From contig NZ_LISX01000006.1 in assembly GCF_001905465.1 (NCBI RefSeq), positions 248,001 to 312,000 on the forward strand: DNA of 64,000 nt, written 5' to 3'. Positions 23,662-41,000 of the stretch are shown one piece after another. The stretch's first letter is position 1; each line of letters opens with the position of its first letter. This DNA comes from Kitasatospora sp. CB01950. GTDB taxonomy: Bacteria; Actinomycetota; Actinomycetes; Streptomycetales; Streptomycetaceae. Both the position numbers and the translations under genes were made by a program. The notes under the pieces are model-generated. The model saw only the letters and a list, made by a program, of their open reading frames with translations, was not told the DNA's origin and did not search any database.

Positions 23662-25173
23662 TCACTTCCAGCCGGCGTGGACGGAGTTGGCGTCCTGGAT
23701 CTTCTTCCAGGACTTCGGTTCCGCCGGCAGCGCCCCCTCACTCGGGCGCGCGGTCGCAGCCGCGGCGGCGTTCGGCACCGGGCCGACGGCGGGCTTGCCG
23801 AGGGTGAACAGCCAGGTGGTGAACACGTCGGCGAGGCTCCGGCCGGAGAGCCTCTCCGCGAACGCCTGGAAGTCCTGGACGGTGGCGTTGCCGTACCGGC
23901 GCTCGGTGGGCCAGCCCTTCAGGATGCGGAAGAACGTCTCGTCCCCGACGGTGTTGCGCAGCGCCTGGAGGGCCATCGCGCCGCGCAGGTAGACCGGCCA
24001 GGCGAAGAGGTGATCGACCCCCGGGTCGCCCGGCTTGACGGTCCAGAACACGTGGTCGGCCGGGTAGCGGGCGTAGGCGTAGTCGGCCAACTCCTGTGCG
24101 GTGCCCTCGTTCTCGTGCTCGGACCAGAGGAACTGCGCGTATTCGGCGAAGCCCTCGTTCAGCCAGATGTCGCTCCAGCGGGAGAGCGAGACGCTGTCGC
24201 CGTACCACTGGTGGGCCAGCTCGTGCACGACGACCGAGGTGTTGGAGCCGTCCGCGAACAGGCCGGGGCCGTAGACGATCCGGGTCTGGGTCTCCAGGGC
24301 GCCGCTGGACGGGATGTTGGGCACCAGGCCGCCGACCGAGCTGAACGGGTACGCGCCGAAGTAGTCGCTCAGCCAGTCCACCAGCTCGCCGGTGCGCTCC
24401 ACGCTCGCCCGGGCCGCGGCCGCGTCCTCCCCGAGGTCCTTGCTGTAGGCGTTGTAGATCGGCACCCCCTTGGACGAGGTGTCCTGGGTGATGTCGAACT
24501 TCCCGATCGCCAGGGTCGTCAGGTAGGTGGCCTGCGGCTTGTTCTCGCGCCAGTTGAACCGTGTCCAGCCCGCCTGCGAAGTGGTACTGGTCAGCACGCC
24601 GTTGCTGACCACCTGGGTGCCGTTCGGCACCATCACCGAGACGTCGTAGGTCGCCTTGTTGCTCGGGTGGTCGTTGTTGGGGAACCACCAGGTGGAGCCG
24701 TAGGGCTCACCGGACACCACCCCGCCGTCCGGGGTGCGGTGCCAGGCGCTGTAGTCGTACAACGTCGCGGCCGACGGCACGTCCTTGTAGCGCACCACCA
24801 CGGTGACCGGGGTCCCCTTGGGCAGCGGCCGGGCCGGGGTGATCTCCAACTCCTGGTCGCCGCTGGTGGCGAAGGTCGCGGGCCGCCCGTTGACCAGGAC
24901 CTCGGAGACCTTCAGCACGAAGTCGAGGTTGAACCGGGAGAGGTTCTCGGTGGTCGTGGCCAGGATGGTCGTGGTGCCCTCCAGCTCGTCGGTGGTGGGC
25001 TGGTACTTCAGCCGGATGTCGTAGTGCGAGACGCGGTACCCACCGTTGCCCGCGGTGGGGAGGTACGGGTCTCCCACGCCGTCCGCACCCGGCTGGAAGC
25101 CGGAGGCCGAGGCGGGGACGGCCAGGAACAGGCTCAGGGCACTGGCAGCAGAAACGATCAACCTCTTGCGCAC
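23662..25173 (-). CDS. Secreted M1-family zinc aminopeptidase
   Basis: 503 residues with a cleavable signal (RLIVSAASALSLFLAVPASA). The gluzincin site is complete: VVVHELAHQWYGDSV with the third ligand in LNEGFAEYAQF 19 residues later. The usual GAMEN exopeptidase motif appears as GALETQT, keeping the Glu that binds the free amino terminus. The length is about half that of M1 enzymes with a full C-terminal helical domain, as in compact secreted actinobacterial forms. The GTG at 25173 follows GGAGG. It would release N-terminal residues from peptides outside the cell. The upstream region contains an 11-bp tandem array. Confidence 0.92.
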   Translation of the reverse strand: MRKRLIVSAASALSLFLAVPASASGFQPGADGVGDPYLPTAGNGGYRVSHYDIRLKYQPTTDELEGTTTILATTTENLSRFNLDFVLKVSEVLVNGRPATFATSGDQELEITPARPLPKGTPVTVVVRYKDVPSAATLYDYSAWHRTPDGGVVSGEPYGSTWWFPNNDHPSNKATYDVSVMVPNGTQVVSNGVLTSTTSQAGWTRFNWRENKPQATYLTTLAIGKFDITQDTSSKGVPIYNAYSKDLGEDAAAARASVERTGELVDWLSDYFGAYPFSSVGGLVPNIPSSGALETQTRIVYGPGLFADGSNTSVVVHELAHQWYGDSVSLSRWSDIWLNEGFAEYAQFLWSEHENEGTAQELADYAYARYPADHVFWTVKPGDPGVDHLFAWPVYLRGAMALQALRNTVGDETFFRILKGWPTERRYGNATVQDFQAFAERLSGRSLADVFTTWLFTLGKPAVGPVPNAAAAATARPSEGALPAEPKSWKKIQDANSVHAGWK

Positions 25174-25276
25174 GTGGTCCTCCAGGGATCATCGGGACGA
25201 TCGGGGTTGCCTCGATCCTTGTCCCGGCGACCGCCCTTCCACTCCCCGCCGATGAGAACTTCATGAAACGTCGACA

Positions 25277-25331
25277 CGGCGGTACAGCGGCGGCACAGCG
25301 GCGGTACAGCCGCGGCACAGGGCTGCCACAG
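25277..25331. repeat. 11-bp tandem repeat upstream of the M1 peptidase
   Basis: Five units of CGGCGGTACAG / CGGCGGCACAG, the last two degraded, each exactly 11 bases. The array begins 104 bases upstream of the peptidase start. The period equals about one helical turn, so it may be a set of protein-binding sites on one face of DNA. Confidence 0.6.
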
Positions 25332-25378
25332 CATCGGTCAAATCCCTTTGACACGACCGGAGTTGACCGCGTATCGGG

Positions 25379-25990
25379 TCAGCCGGCGCGGAAGGCGCCC
25401 GCCCTGGCGGCGGCTTCGGCGGCAGCGGCGGCCCGGTCGGCGGCGGCCTCGTCCAGCGGTTCGGCCGTGGTGAGCATCCGGTAGTAGAGCGGTGCGGAGA
25501 CGGCGCGGACGACCTCCTCCGGGTCGGTGCCGGCCGGCACCTCGCCGCGTTCGACGGCCTCGGTCACGCAGGGGGCCCACTCCGCCACCCGGACCCGGTA
25601 GAAGCGGTGCAGCGCCTCGGCGGCGGCCGGATCGCCGGCGGCGGCGACCAGCACGGCCCGGAAGAGCGCGCCCTGCCGGGGATCGGCCAGGGTGCGCCGG
25701 ACCAGGCGGGCGTTGGCGCGCAGGTCCTCGTGCAGCGATCCGGTGCGGGCGCGCGGCAGCGACTGCTCCGCCATGCCGGTGAGCACGTCGGCGAGCAGCG
25801 CGCCGACGGTTCCCCAGCGCCGGTAGACGGTGGTGCGCCCGACCTCGGCGCGCCGGGCGACGTCGCCGAGGTCGAACCCGGCGAACCCGACCTCGACGAG
25901 CGCGTCCTCGGCGGCGCGCAGCACGGCGGCCCGGACCCGGGCGGTGCGGCCGCCCGGCCTCTGCATGCCGGCGGGGGTCGATGATGTCAT
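25379..25990 (-). CDS. TetR-family regulator of the adjacent aldo/keto reductase
   Basis: 203 residues. The N-terminal HTH reads AEDALVEVGFAGFDLGDVAR then AEVGRTTVYRRWGTVGALL, the classical TetR form; a TetR_C_11-like ligand domain with ALFRAVLVAAAGDPAAAEAL follows. The ATG at 25990 has AGGAG eight bases upstream. It is divergent from the aldo/keto reductase, and the 93-base gap holds two operators of the same design, one directly against this start codon. It probably represses both itself and the reductase until an aldehyde or ketone ligand appears (inference). Confidence 0.92.
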   Translation of the reverse strand: MTSSTPAGMQRPGGRTARVRAAVLRAAEDALVEVGFAGFDLGDVARRAEVGRTTVYRRWGTVGALLADVLTGMAEQSLPRARTGSLHEDLRANARLVRRTLADPRQGALFRAVLVAAAGDPAAAEALHRFYRVRVAEWAPCVTEAVERGEVPAGTDPEEVVRAVSAPLYYRMLTTAEPLDEAAADRAAAAAEAAARAGAFRAG

Positions 25991-26012
25991 TAACGGGACT
26001 CCTGTTCCATTA
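25991..26012. promoter_or_regulatory. TetR operator 1
   Basis: TAACGG, ten bases, CCATTA: an inverted repeat with one mismatch. It begins at the base next to the tetR start codon, so binding would block the gene's own expression. Confidence 0.6.
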
Positions 26013-26044
26013 GCGCGGCCCAGCGTGTTACGGTCTCCCCATCT

Positions 26045-26066
26045 TAACGGCACCATAGTCCCGTTA
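26045..26066. promoter_or_regulatory. TetR operator 2
   Basis: TAACGG, ten bases, CCGTTA: a perfect inverted repeat of the same spacing as operator 1, placed 17 bases before the aldo/keto reductase start. Confidence 0.65.
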
Positions 26067-26083
26067 GCGAAGGAGTACCTGTC

Positions 26084-27121
26084 ATGGAGTACCGCCGCCT
26101 CGGCGCATCCGGCCTCGTCGTCCCCGCCCTCTCGCTGGGCACCGGCACCTTCGGCGGCCGCGGCCCGCTGTTCGCCAACTGGGGCGCCACCGACGCCCGG
26201 GAGGCCCGCCGCCTGCTCGACATCGCGATCGACGCGGGGCTGACCATGTTCGACTCCGCCGACGTCTACTCCGACGGCGCGTCGGAGGAGGTCCTCGGCC
26301 AGGCGATCAAGGGCCGCCGCGACCAGGTCCTGATCTCCACCAAGGCCGGCCTGCCCACCGGTGACGGCCCGCTGGACGCCGGCACCTCCCGGGCCCGGCT
26401 CACCACCGCCGTGGACGCCGCGCTGCGCCGGCTCGGCACCGACCACATCGACCTGTTCCAGTTGCACGCCTTCGACGCCGGCACGCCGGTCGAGGAGGTG
26501 CTGGCCACCCTGGACGACCTGGTGCGCGCCGGGAAGATCCGCTACACCGGCGTCTCCAACTTCGCGGGCTGGGAGTTGATGAAGTCGCTGGACGCCGCCG
26601 ACCGGCACGGCCGCACCCGCTACGTCGCCAACCAGGTCTACTACTCCCTGATCGGCCGGGACTACGAGTGGGAGCTGATGCCGCTCGGCCGGGACCAGGG
26701 CGTCGGCGCGCTGGTGTGGAGCCCGCTCGGCTGGGGCCGCCTCACCGGCCGGATCCGCCGCGGCACCCCGCTCCCCGCCGACAGCCGCCTGCACGCCACC
26801 GCGGACTACGGCCCGCCGGTGGACGAGGAACTGCTGTACGACGTGGTGGACGTGCTGGACGCGCTCGCCGAGGAGACCGGCCGCACCGTCCCGCAGATCG
26901 CGATCAACTGGCTGCTGCGCCGGCCCACCGTCTCCTCGGTGATCATCGGCGCCCGCAACGAGGAGCAGCTCCGGCAGAACCTCGACGCGGTCGGCTGGGA
27001 GCTGACGCCCGAACAGGTGGCCCGGCTCGACGCGGTGAGCACCCGCGAGGCGCCGTACCCCTACTTCCCCTACCGCCGCCAGGAGGGCTTCGCCCGCCTC
27101 AACCCGCCCATGGCGGGCTGA
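26084..27121 (+). CDS. Aldo/keto reductase (NADPH-dependent)
   Basis: 345 residues folding as a TIM barrel. The catalytic tetrad is visible as D in MFDSADVYSDG with its Tyr, K in ISTKAGL and H in LFQLHAFD. The C-terminal cofactor site reads SSVIIGARNEEQLRQNL, typical of the AKR group related to YajO and L-glyceraldehyde reductases. It reduces carbonyls to alcohols in the cytoplasm. AAGGAG eight bases upstream fixes the ATG at 26084. It is controlled most likely by the divergent TetR protein. Confidence 0.93.
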   Translation: MEYRRLGASGLVVPALSLGTGTFGGRGPLFANWGATDAREARRLLDIAIDAGLTMFDSADVYSDGASEEVLGQAIKGRRDQVLISTKAGLPTGDGPLDAGTSRARLTTAVDAALRRLGTDHIDLFQLHAFDAGTPVEEVLATLDDLVRAGKIRYTGVSNFAGWELMKSLDAADRHGRTRYVANQVYYSLIGRDYEWELMPLGRDQGVGALVWSPLGWGRLTGRIRRGTPLPADSRLHATADYGPPVDEELLYDVVDVLDALAEETGRTVPQIAINWLLRRPTVSSVIIGARNEEQLRQNLDAVGWELTPEQVARLDAVSTREAPYPYFPYRRQEGFARLNPPMAG

Positions 27122-27736
27122 CGTTCGGCGGAAGGAAACCGGCCGGTGCCCGACCGGGCGTGAAAGGCGGCTTGCAGCGGGGTGGACACCGGCAGTCGAG
27201 CGCAATCACGCCGTGCCGCAACAACGGGTTGCCCGCCGCCCGCGAGGCGATCGGCGATACCACGCATGCGAAGAGACGGCCCGCGCCTGCGGCGATCGGA
27301 CTGCGGCGGCCCGGTTCGATTTTCGACGATGCCCGTTCGCCGTCGATCTGCCGGGAAATCCGCTCTGCACGCGGGTATTTTCTCGGCTTCGCACATGGTA
27401 TTCCGCGGGGATTTTCCGGATTTCCCGCCGGGCCGAGGACGTGCGAGCTCCGGTATCAACGGCCTTGCCCCGCAGCGGGGTTGCCCCGCCCGGTGTCCTG
27501 CTGCCGGGGCGGCGCCGTTTCGGGCCCGCGGTGGGGGCAATGCCCACCCGCGTATCACCGGCCCGCTTCCCGCCGGGCCGTTCCGTCCGCGGTTCTCGCC
27601 CACACCGGCACCGGCCCGCGACAGCGCGACGGCCGGCCCGCGACAACAGAGCGACCCGACGGCCGGGCTCGCGGCGAGCAGGGCGGCCCGACGGCCCGAC
27701 GGCCCGACCGGAGACCGCCCGCAACGACGCGGCGCC
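27122..27736. other. Intergenic stretch without a supported gene
   Basis: This gap lies between the convergent stops of the aldo/keto reductase and the Rieske gene. Frames here lack ribosome sites and consistent codon bias. A patch around 27300-27420 is less GC-rich than its surroundings. An 8-bp unit GGCCCGAC is repeated three times at 27685-27708, with looser copies of GGCCCGCGACA nearby. I see no promoter or RNA gene. Confidence 0.6.
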
Positions 27737-27766
27737 GGCCCGGACCACGGGGGTGAGGTCCGGGCC
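27737..27766 (-). terminator. Hairpin terminator after the Rieske gene
   Basis: GGCCCGGACC and its exact complement are separated by a ten-base loop, 28 bases past the stop codon at 27795. Confidence 0.65.
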
Positions 27767-27794
27767 GACGCCGGTCGGCCTGTGGGGAGTTCGG

Positions 27795-28238
27795 CTACTT
27801 GGACTCTGCCGTCATCTTGTCGCCGTCGATGGTGAGCTTGAGTTCGGGCAGCGGATCCTTGGCGGGTCCGTGCTTCACCGAGCCGTCGGCGATGTCGAAG
27901 TCGGTGTCGTGGCAAGGGCAGTGGATCGCGCCCTTCTTCACCTTCGTCACCAGGCAGCCGTGGTGCGTGCAGATCGCGCTGAAGGCGCGGAACTCACCGC
28001 TCTTGGGCTGCGTGACGACGACCTTCTGGTCGGCGTAGATCTTTCCGCCGCCGACCGGCACGTCACTGGGCTTGCCGAGCGAGACCGGTTCCGTGGGCAC
28101 GGCGCCGGGGGTGTAGTGCGTGGTGGGCGCGCAGGACGTGGCGGTGACACCGACGATCGCGGTGACGCCTGTCGCCGTGGCGCCCTGCAGCACGGTGCGG
28201 CGGGAGGGGGGCTTCGATTCCGAGGCGTTGTCAGTCAC
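27795..28238 (-). CDS. Exported Rieske [2Fe-2S] protein
   Basis: 147 residues from the GTG at 28238. A twin-arginine-like export signal (SRRTVLQGATATGVTAIVG) ends in a Cys (TSC) that could be lipidated. The Rieske cluster ligands are intact: CTHHGC and CPCHD 17 residues later. Such small exported Rieske proteins are common in Streptomyces as stand-alone electron-transfer proteins on the outer face of the membrane; their partners are generally unknown. It has its own terminator and is divergent from the LuxR-type gene at 28604. Confidence 0.85.
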   Translation of the reverse strand: MTDNASESKPPSRRTVLQGATATGVTAIVGVTATSCAPTTHYTPGAVPTEPVSLGKPSDVPVGGGKIYADQKVVVTQPKSGEFRAFSAICTHHGCLVTKVKKGAIHCPCHDTDFDIADGSVKHGPAKDPLPELKLTIDGDKMTAESK

Positions 28239-28289
28239 ATGAGCATGTTCCGACAGGCGACTTGAGCGGCACTGGAGTCGCGGGCGGCC

Positions 28290-28319
28290 GGCTCGCGGGC
28301 GGGCGCCCGCCCGCGAGCC
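28290..28319. repeat. 30-bp perfect palindrome, followed by a pentanucleotide repeat
   Basis: Fifteen bases (GGCTCGCGGGCGGGC) are followed at once by their exact reverse complement, with no spacer. It is 52 bases upstream of the Rieske start and no gene ends nearby, so it is not an obvious terminator. At 28345-28374 a C-rich pentamer (CCCCG/CCCTG) repeats six times. Further on, ACTTGCAG occurs twice at 28520-28537 with a ten-base period. The rest of 28239-28603 shows no gene. Confidence 0.7.
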
Positions 28320-28603
28320 ACTCCCCCGCCGTCCGGCGGCGCGGCCCCGCCCCGCCCCGCCCTGCCCTGCCCTGCCGGAAGAACAGGCGCACCGCCGGAA
28401 CGAAATTCCAAACACCCGACTCGGCGCGCCGATCACGCTCCGGCCCGACAACCGCTCACCGGCAGCCGACTTCACCCGCCCCACCCTCGCCGCAGCACAA
28501 CCGACCTGGTCCTGACAGGACTTGCAGATACTTGCAGAGCCCCGTGACGGGATGATTCCATTGCGCCCAATGGCTTCGTTGGCATATCCGTACGGGGGTT
28601 CAC

Positions 28604-29314
28604 ATGGAGCGTTCAGGTCAGCGTACAAGAGAATTCGGTGGAGAAATCAGAATTCTTCTCCTCGCCGAAGACTCTCTCATTCGTGTCGGAATTACTGCTC
28701 TTCTTCAGCTGTCCGACGATCTGTCGGTCATCGCCGAAACGCAGGACGAGGAAATAGCCCACACTCTCGCCCTGGAGCTGGAGCCGGACATCACGGTGCT
28801 CAGCGCTTCCGCGGAGGCGCCGTTCCGGGGCGCCGTGGTCGAACGGCTCTCCGCGGTCAGCCGGCTGGTCTACGTCGGCGCCTGCCGGCCCGACGTCGCC
28901 CACCAGGTGATCACCTGCGGGGCGGCGGCCGTCTTCGACCCGCGGGGGCGGCCACAGGCGCTGCCCGACATCATCCGGGTGGCCGCCGCGGACGACACGC
29001 TGATCATGCCGACCTGCGGTCCGCTGCGGATGAACCGGCTCCCGGCGGCGTGGCGGGCGTCCGAGGACCGCGACCTGCCGCTGGCCCCGGACGCGCTGAC
29101 CAACAGGGAGGCCGAGGTGCTGCTCCTGCTGGCGCAGGGCTACGCCAACCAGGAGATCGCCGACAAGCTCTCGGTCTCCTCGGCCACCATCCGCTCGCAC
29201 GTCCACCACCTGCTGACCAAACTCAGCGTCCGCAGTCGGGCCCACGCGGTGGCGCTCGCCTATGAATCCGGGCTGATCAGGGCGGTCGAACAGGGGCTGC
29301 GACAGCCGGCCTGA
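28604..29314 (+). CDS. Atypical LuxR-type response regulator lacking the phosphorylation site
   Basis: 236 residues. The C-terminal GerE/LuxR helix-turn-helix is intact (LTNREAEVLLLLAQGYANQEI, then SVSSATIRSHVHHLLTKL). The N-terminal receiver-like domain keeps the acidic pair (LLAEDS), but the acceptor Asp is replaced (EPDITVLSASAE), the conserved Thr/Ser position reads Gly (VYVGAC) and the Lys is absent (VFDPRGRP). It should not be controlled by phosphorylation; many such proteins govern antibiotic clusters and may bind ligands. It sits at the 3' edge of the PKS-NRPS cluster, convergent with the thioesterase gene, and is a likely cluster regulator. Confidence 0.82.
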   Translation: MERSGQRTREFGGEIRILLLAEDSLIRVGITALLQLSDDLSVIAETQDEEIAHTLALELEPDITVLSASAEAPFRGAVVERLSAVSRLVYVGACRPDVAHQVITCGAAAVFDPRGRPQALPDIIRVAAADDTLIMPTCGPLRMNRLPAAWRASEDRDLPLAPDALTNREAEVLLLLAQGYANQEIADKLSVSSATIRSHVHHLLTKLSVRSRAHAVALAYESGLIRAVEQGLRQPA

Positions 29315-29343
29315 CCGGGCGACGGGGTCGGCACCGGGCAGGG

Positions 29344-29403
29344 CGCCGGGTCGGGGGGCCCGCCGGGTCGGGGGGCCCGCAGCGGACTGCCCGCCGACCC
29401 GGC
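29344..29403. terminator. Convergent terminator region
   Basis: Between the stops of the LuxR gene and the thioesterase gene, GCCGGGTCGG occurs twice (29345 and 29362) and its complement CCGACCCGGC once at 29394-29403. Either copy can pair with it to form a ten-base stem that could end transcription from both sides. Confidence 0.5.
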
Positions 29404-29408
29404 ACGCG

Positions 29409-30203
29409 CTACGCCAGGTTGCCGACCGGGTCGGCGTCGAGGGCCCCGGCGACCGTGCCGAGGATCTCGACCACCGAGGCGTGCAGGAAGAAGTGGTCCC
29501 CGGGCAGCAGCTCCAGCCGGGCCCTGGCGGTGGTCTGGGCCCGCCAGCCGTGCAGTGCCTGCGGTCGCACGGACGGATCCGCCGTGCCCCCGAAGACGGT
29601 GATCGGCACCGTCAACGGGGGCTCCGGGCGGTAGTGGTAGGTCTCCAGCACCGAGAAGTCGGCCCGCAGGGTGGGCAGCATCAGCTCCATCAGCTCCCGG
29701 TTGTCCAGCAGCTCCGGCGGGGTGCCGCCGAGGAAGCGCAGCTCCCGCTTGACCTCCTCGTCGGTGGCCGCGTGGATCTGCGGACGGGTGCGCGGCGCGT
29801 CCGGCGCCGAGGCGCCGGAGAGGAACAGGTGCTCCGGCCCGGCCGCACCGCGCCGCCGCAGCTCCCGGCAGAGCTCGAACGCCAGCAGCGCGCCCATGCT
29901 GTGCCCGAAGAACGCGAACGGCCGGTCCAGCGCCGGTTCCAGCTCGGTCGCCAGCAGGGCGACCAGCGACCGCAGTCGGGAGACCGGGCTCTCGCCCAGC
30001 CGGCGTCCGTGGCCCGGCAGCTCCACCGGGCAGACCTCGACCCGGTCGTCGGCGAGCGCGCTCCATCCCCGGTAGAGCGAGGCGGCTCCGCCCGCGTACG
30101 GCAGGCAGAGCAGCCGGACCCGGCCGGGAGGCAGCTGCCGCGGAACGTCGGCGAGGGCCGCGGACCGGGCGGGGCCGGTGGCGGTGGCGGTGGCGGGGTA
30201 CAT
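29409..30203 (-). CDS. Type II thioesterase of the lipopeptide cluster
   Basis: 264 residues. LLCLPYAGGAASLYRGW, the nucleophile elbow FFGHSMGALLAFELC (Ser about 102), the Asp in FGGTADPSVRP and the His in LPGDHFFLH define an editing thioesterase. It follows the last NRPS gene by 81 bases, with GGAGG before the ATG and a hairpin in the gap. Its normal task is to clear wrongly primed carrier proteins. Because no synthetase in this cluster ends in a thioesterase domain, it might also help release the product (inference). Confidence 0.93.
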   Translation of the reverse strand: MYPATATATGPARSAALADVPRQLPPGRVRLLCLPYAGGAASLYRGWSALADDRVEVCPVELPGHGRRLGESPVSRLRSLVALLATELEPALDRPFAFFGHSMGALLAFELCRELRRRGAAGPEHLFLSGASAPDAPRTRPQIHAATDEEVKRELRFLGGTPPELLDNRELMELMLPTLRADFSVLETYHYRPEPPLTVPITVFGGTADPSVRPQALHGWRAQTTARARLELLPGDHFFLHASVVEILGTVAGALDADPVGNLA

Positions 30204-30219
30204 CAATCACCTCCGGTCC

Positions 30220-30245
30220 GTCCCGGCGGGCGGACCCGCCGGGAC
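30220..30245 (-). terminator. Hairpin between NRPS and thioesterase genes
   Basis: An 11-bp stem (GTCCCGGCGGG and complement, loop of four) lies directly before the thioesterase ribosome site. It may act as a partial terminator that lowers thioesterase expression. Confidence 0.5.
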
Positions 30246-30284
30246 GAATGGTAAAAGAATAGTAAACGAATCATTGATCGTGGA

Positions 30285-38095
<7,811 letters not shown>

Positions 38096-38099
<4 letters not shown>

Positions 38100-41000
38100 G
38101 CCAGGTCCTCCAGGTCATCGGTCTCGGCGGCGAGCATCTCGGCGAGCATCGCTTCCACTTGTTCGTCGGACAGGTCGTCCAGGTCGGCCGACCCGTCGTC
38201 GGAGCGGGCTGTGATGGCGTCCGCCGGGTCCTCCTCGGATCCGCCGGCGGCCAGCAGGGCGACGGTGTGCGCCACGGTGGGGTCCTCGAAGAAGCCGCGC
38301 AGGTCGAGCGGGACGCCCAGCCGGCTGCGGATCTTGGTGCCGATCTGCACGGCGGCCAGCGAGTGCCCGCCGAGGGCGAAGAAGTCGTCGGCGGTGCCGA
38401 CCTGTTCGACGCCCAGCACCTCCTGCCAGATCTCCGCGACGGCGCGTTCCTCGTCGGTCGCCGGCTCCTGGTAGGGGGTCGGCAGCTCGGGGCGCGGGTG
38501 GCGGCCGGCCGCCGGGGCAGCCCGGTCGTCCCCGCCGGCCAGCAGGGCCGGGGTGATGCTCCGGGCCACCGCCCGCATGTGCGCCAACTCGTGGTGGGAG
38601 AGCACCAGTTGGGCGGGGGCCCCGGGGTTGGCCAGCACCCGGGCGAGCGCCTGCTGCCCGTCCTGCTCGGTGATGCCCTCGGCCAGCAGCCGCAGTGCCT
38701 CGGGGAGTTGCGGCGCGGCCGGGGCGGGGGCGGTGCCGGCGGCCACGGCCTCGGCGACCTGGTCGCGCATGCCGTCCAGGTCGTTGATCCGCTTCAGGGT
38801 GAAGTCGGTGATCCGGACCAGCACCCGGCCGTCCTCGGCCAGCATGTCGATGTCGCAGGTCAGGCTCTCGCCGCCGTCGGGCGAGCCCTTGAGCACGACG
38901 TCGCAGGTGATCTCGGCGGTGAGCGGGGCCAGCACCTTCAGCGAGCGGTAGGTGAACGGCAGGTAGTAGCCCCGGTCCGGCATCTGGATCCGGGCCGAGA
39001 CGCCGGCCACGTCCAGCAGCGCCGGGTGCAGCAGGTAGGCGTCCAGGTCGCCGGCGTGCTCCTCGGGCAGCCGGAGGGAGACCAGCAGCCGTCCGGGGGC
39101 GACCCGGGCGCTGCGGAGGCAGTGCCAGCGCGGGCCGAGGGTGAACTCGATGCCGTTGCCCTGCACCAGCAGGTCGAGCTTGAAGAGCTGCTTCAGCTCG
39201 TCCTCGTCGTCGACCGGCGGCACCTCGGCGAACTCGGCGCGCAGCGCGGCCGGGTCGCGCACCGGCGGCGCCTCGTCGAGGGCGACGGCGGTGCCCATGG
39301 CGTGGATCGGCCCGGTGGCGGGGTGGTGGCTGCGGACGGTGAACCGCAGCTCCTCGCCGTCCGCGGCGAGCGTCGTCCACAGCGAGCGGGACTGGCCGTC
39401 CGGCACGATCACCGGCTGGGCGAAGAGCACGTCGCGCAGTTCCACGGCGGCCGCGCCGGTCCGGTCGGCGACGGCCGCCCGGACCAGTTCCAGGTAGGCG
39501 GTGCCCGGCACCAGGCCGTGGCCCATGATCCGGTGGTCGGCGATGATCCAGCTGTCGGCGGTGCTGATCGAGCCCGTGTAGCCGCCGTTCTTCTCGTCGC
39601 CGCCGGGCAGCCGGCGCAGCAGCGGGTGCGCGGTCGGGACGCCGGGGGCGGCGGGGCGGTCGAGTCCGGCGGCCATGCCGACGCCGCGCCAGGTGTCCCA
39701 GGCCACCGCCGTCACCGGGGCGCCGGAGCGGCGCCGCCACTGCGCATAGGCGTCCAGGAAGGCGTTGGCGGCCGCGTAGTCGCTCTGGCCGGGGCCGCCG
39801 AGCAGGCCGGTCAGCGAGGAGCAGAGCAGCAGGAAGTCCAACTCGTCGGCCGCGCAGGCCCGGTCGAGCACCAGGGTGCCGAGGGTCTTGGCGGCCAGCA
39901 CGGCGGCGGCGTCCTCGGGGGTCTTGCCCATCAGCAGGCCGCGGGAGGGCAGGCCGGCCGCGTGCACCACGCCGTGCACCGCCCCGGCGCGGGCCCGCAG
40001 CAGGGCGACCGCCTCGGCGGTCTGCGCGGCGTCGGTGACGTCCGCGCGCAGCGGCAGCACCTCGGCGCCCAGCTCGGTCAGCCGGTGCAGCGCCGGGTCG
40101 TCGGCGGCCAGCGGCGAGCGGCCGAGCAGGCCGAGCACCGGCCGGTGCACGGTGCGGGCGATCTGCTCGGCGACGGCCAGGCCGACGCCGCCGAACCCGC
40201 CGGTGATCAGGTAGCCGCCGCCGTCGCGCAGTCCGCCGGGGCCGGTGTCGGCGGCGGGCAGCTCGACGGCGTCGAAGGTGCGGCTCCACCAGTGCCGGCC
40301 GCGCAGCGCCAGCTGCGGTTCGTGGCGGGCGGCGGCGTCCAGCAGGCCTGCCGTGACGGCGGCGGGGTCGCCCGCGCCGACGTCCAGCAGCCGGCACTCG
40401 ACCCCGGTGACCTCCTGCGGGACGACGGTGCAGGGGCCCAGCAGCAGGGCGCTCCCGGGGTGCAGCGGCTCGTCGCCGGTGACCTCGAAGACGCCGTCGG
40501 CGAGCACGTCGAGCAGCACCGGGCGGGCCGGGGCCGCGTCCAGGATGCCCTGGGCCAGGGTGACCAGGGTGTCGAAGCCGGTGCGCTGCGCGGCGGCCAG
40601 CCGGTCGGCGTCGAGTGCGCCGTCGGCGGCGGGGTCGGTGAGCGCGCCCAGGTGGACCAGCCGGATCGAGGCGGCCTCGCCGGTGGTGTCCAGCGAGCGG
40701 ATCAGGGTGGCGCAGGCGTCCCGGTCCAGGCCGTCGGTGCGGCCGATCCGCCGCACCGTGGCGCCGCGGGCCTCCAACTGCCGTGCCAGCTCGGCGCCGA
40801 GCGGCTGCTCGCTGCCGAGCACCGCCCAGACCGCGTCGGCGGCGTCCTCGGGGCGGGCGCCGGCGGGCAGGCGGCGCCAGCCGGGGGTGGTGAACCAGTC
40901 GTCGATCGGCAGGGCCCGGCCGCGCGGCGCGGGCGCGGTGCGCGGACCCGCCTCGATCCAGTACCGCCGACGCTGGAAGGCGTAGCCGGGCAGCGCGGTC

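Noticed and set aside
25277..28374. CRISPR-like arrays among the short repeats
   Set aside because: Units are 5-11 bases, contiguous and without unique spacers or cas genes.
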